This document shows, one piece after another, positions 63,046 to 64,000 of a DNA stretch of 64,000 bases. The position numbers and the translations under genes were made by a program. Under the pieces are notes generated by a model that saw nothing but the letters and a program-made list of their open reading frames with translations, was not told where the DNA came from and searched no databases. This DNA is from Actinospineispora spinosispora DSM 44797. Its GTDB lineage: Bacteria; Actinomycetota; Actinomycetes; Mycobacteriales; Pseudonocardiaceae. The DNA lies in the NCBI RefSeq assembly GCF_000429025.1, contig NZ_AUBB01000006.1, forward strand, positions 248,001-312,000, read 5' to 3'. How positions within the stretch are numbered: the stretch's first letter is position 1; the number at the start of each line of letters is the position of its first letter.

Positions 63046-63911
63046 GACAGGGGTGCCGTGCGACGGTCACCCGGGTGTCACACCGGGGTAACACCCACTT
63101 CCTACCGTCACGCTCGGTGGAGATCCCGATCCGACGGCAGGTGCCGATGCCCGAACGCACGTCCCGGACGGCCCACGACCATGGCGTGCGCAGGCTGCGC
63201 GACGTCATCCGCGCGGCCGTGCTCGGCGGCGCGTATCCGAGCGGCGTGCTGCCCGGCGAGGCCGAGCTGATGACCGAGCACGGCACCACCAGGGCCACCG
63301 TCCGGGACGCGCTGGCGATGCTGCGCAGCGATCGGCTCATCGAGCGGACCCAGGGCGTGGGAACCCACGCCGTCGTCGCACCGGTGCGGGCACAGATGGA
63401 GGAGGCGCTGGGGCTGCTCCGGCCGGCGAACAGCACGCTGTTCGACCCGAGGGTGCGCCCGCACGTGCTGGACCGTGCGGTGCTCCCGATACCGAGCACG
63501 CTCGCCGAGTGGATGGGTGTCGCGCCGGGCACCGACTGCCTGCGGCTGGACTACGTGTCGTTGCACGACGACGACCCGATCGCGCTGGCCACGAACTACG
63601 TGCTGTTCCCCGAGGCGGAGCGACTGCTGAACACCCCGTTCCGGCACGACTGGTACAGCCTGCTCGCCGACGCCGGAGTGCGGCTCGGCCAGTCCGAGTT
63701 CGTCATGGACAGCCTGCTCGCCGACCCGCTGTCCTCGTCCCTGCTCGACGTCGCGGAGGGCTCTGCCCTGCTGGCGATGGACCAGACGATCCGCGACCGG
63801 GACGGCCGCATCGTCAACGTCGCCTTCATCCGGATGCGTCCGGACCGCTTCCGATTCGTCTCCCGGGGCCACGCCCCCGCGCATCCCACCTCGACCCAGG
63901 AGCCGGCATGA
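63042..63911 (+). CDS. GntR-family regulator, HutC/UTRA type
   Basis: 289 residues from ATG 63042 (overlapping the hydrolase stop) or 254 from ATG 63147. The second may be right: an inverted repeat at 63073-63096 lies in between and the first 35 residues have no domain character. Winged HTH (GVRRLRDVIRAAVLGGAYPSGVLPGEAELMTEHGTTRATVRDALAMLRSDRLIERTQGVGTHAV), then a UTRA ligand domain (DCLRLDYVSLHDDDPIALATNYVLFP). Probably senses the operon's substrate. Confidence 0.87.
   Translation: MRQGCRATVTRVSHRGNTHFLPSRSVEIPIRRQVPMPERTSRTAHDHGVRRLRDVIRAAVLGGAYPSGVLPGEAELMTEHGTTRATVRDALAMLRSDRLIERTQGVGTHAVVAPVRAQMEEALGLLRPANSTLFDPRVRPHVLDRAVLPIPSTLAEWMGVAPGTDCLRLDYVSLHDDDPIALATNYVLFPEAERLLNTPFRHDWYSLLADAGVRLGQSEFVMDSLLADPLSSSLLDVAEGSALLAMDQTIRDRDGRIVNVAFIRMRPDRFRFVSRGHAPAHPTSTQEPA
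63073..63096. promoter_or_regulatory. Inverted repeat GGGTGT-N12-ACACCC
   Basis: Located about 50 bp before ATG 63147 of the GntR gene. A possible autoregulatory operator; if so, the later start is used. Confidence 0.4.
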
Positions 63912-64000
63912 CACTCCGCACCCTCACCGAAGCCGCCGAGGCGCTGCGCGCGGGCACTACGACCAGCCGCCGCCTGACCGAGCAGGCACTCGCCGTCGCC
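63908..64000 (+). CDS. Amidase (AtzE/GatA type), cut by window edge
   Basis: Only 31 N-terminal residues are visible (MTLRTLTEAAEALRAG...TSRRLTEQALA), starting with an ATGA overlap on the GntR stop. This N-terminal helix pattern is usual in amidase-signature enzymes, where 'S..L....L' precedes the catalytic core. Presumably hydrolyses an amide in the same nitrogen pathway. The Ser-Ser-Lys triad is outside the window. Confidence 0.6.
   Translation, partial: MTLRTLTEAAEALRAGTTTSRRLTEQALAVA

Overview
The window is chromosomal DNA from a high-GC actinomycete, most likely a member of the Pseudonocardiaceae (Amycolatopsis-like). The evidence is very high GC content in third codon positions, GTG/TTG starts and GTGA stop-start overlaps, mycothione reductase (mycothiol is actinobacterial), and a gene order from about 36.9 to 57.1 kb that matches Mycobacterium tuberculosis Rv2847c-Rv2870c (cysG/cobA, cobB, cobO, Mg-chelatase-like gene, GNAT, mtr, map, GNAT, ispG, rip1, dxr). 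The genus is an inference; no rRNA is present. I see no transposase, integrase, phage gene or CRISPR array.

Layout. 0-8 kb holds an SDR fragment, a TetR/MFS/SDR efflux-type locus, a PhyH-RidA pair with a divergent TetR, and an OPT peptide transporter. A tRNA-Gly(GCC) with a strong terminator lies at 8.2 kb. 8.3-13.5 kb is a D-amino-acid cassette: a two-unit Lrp/AsnC regulator, an MFS importer, a D-aminoacylase and a D-threonine-aldolase/D-serine-dehydratase-like enzyme. 13.5-17.3 kb is an amidohydrolase, alpha/beta-hydrolase and FAH operon under a divergent GntR. 17.4-21.3 kb has a secreted Pro-rich protein, a nitrilase with a divergent AraC regulator, and an F420/FMN-type oxidoreductase. 21.4-32.5 kb is an acyl-CoA catabolic region with two CoA ligases, an acyl-CoA dehydrogenase, three crotonase-fold enzymes, an SDR and two TetR regulators; three of its promoters carry the same 19-bp palindrome. 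32.5-35.7 kb has an R2-like ligand-binding oxidase placed between a response regulator and a histidine kinase. 36.9-48.9 kb is late cobalamin biosynthesis plus mtr. 48.9-57 kb has map, MEP-pathway genes (ispG, dxr), the Rip1 protease and CtaG. 57-60.6 kb has a Prim-PolC/LigC DNA repair pair and a membrane pentapeptide protein. 60.8 kb to the end is a purine-cytosine-type permease, an isochorismatase-fold hydrolase, a GntR and the start of an amidase gene, probably for nitrogen scavenging.

The most unusual content is non-coding. Gene ends carry several families of palindromic elements built from short boxes spaced exactly 20 (or 22) bp apart that flip orientation at a centre. There are five 62/63-bp copies of one family (one copy showing compensatory changes), three longer arrays, two copies of a 49-bp perfect hairpin, and three copies of a 123-bp element with shorter relatives. 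Several genes end inside these elements and take their stop codon, and in one case 15 terminal residues, from the repeat. These, the three-promoter palindrome regulon and the R2lox/two-component arrangement are the points most worth following up.
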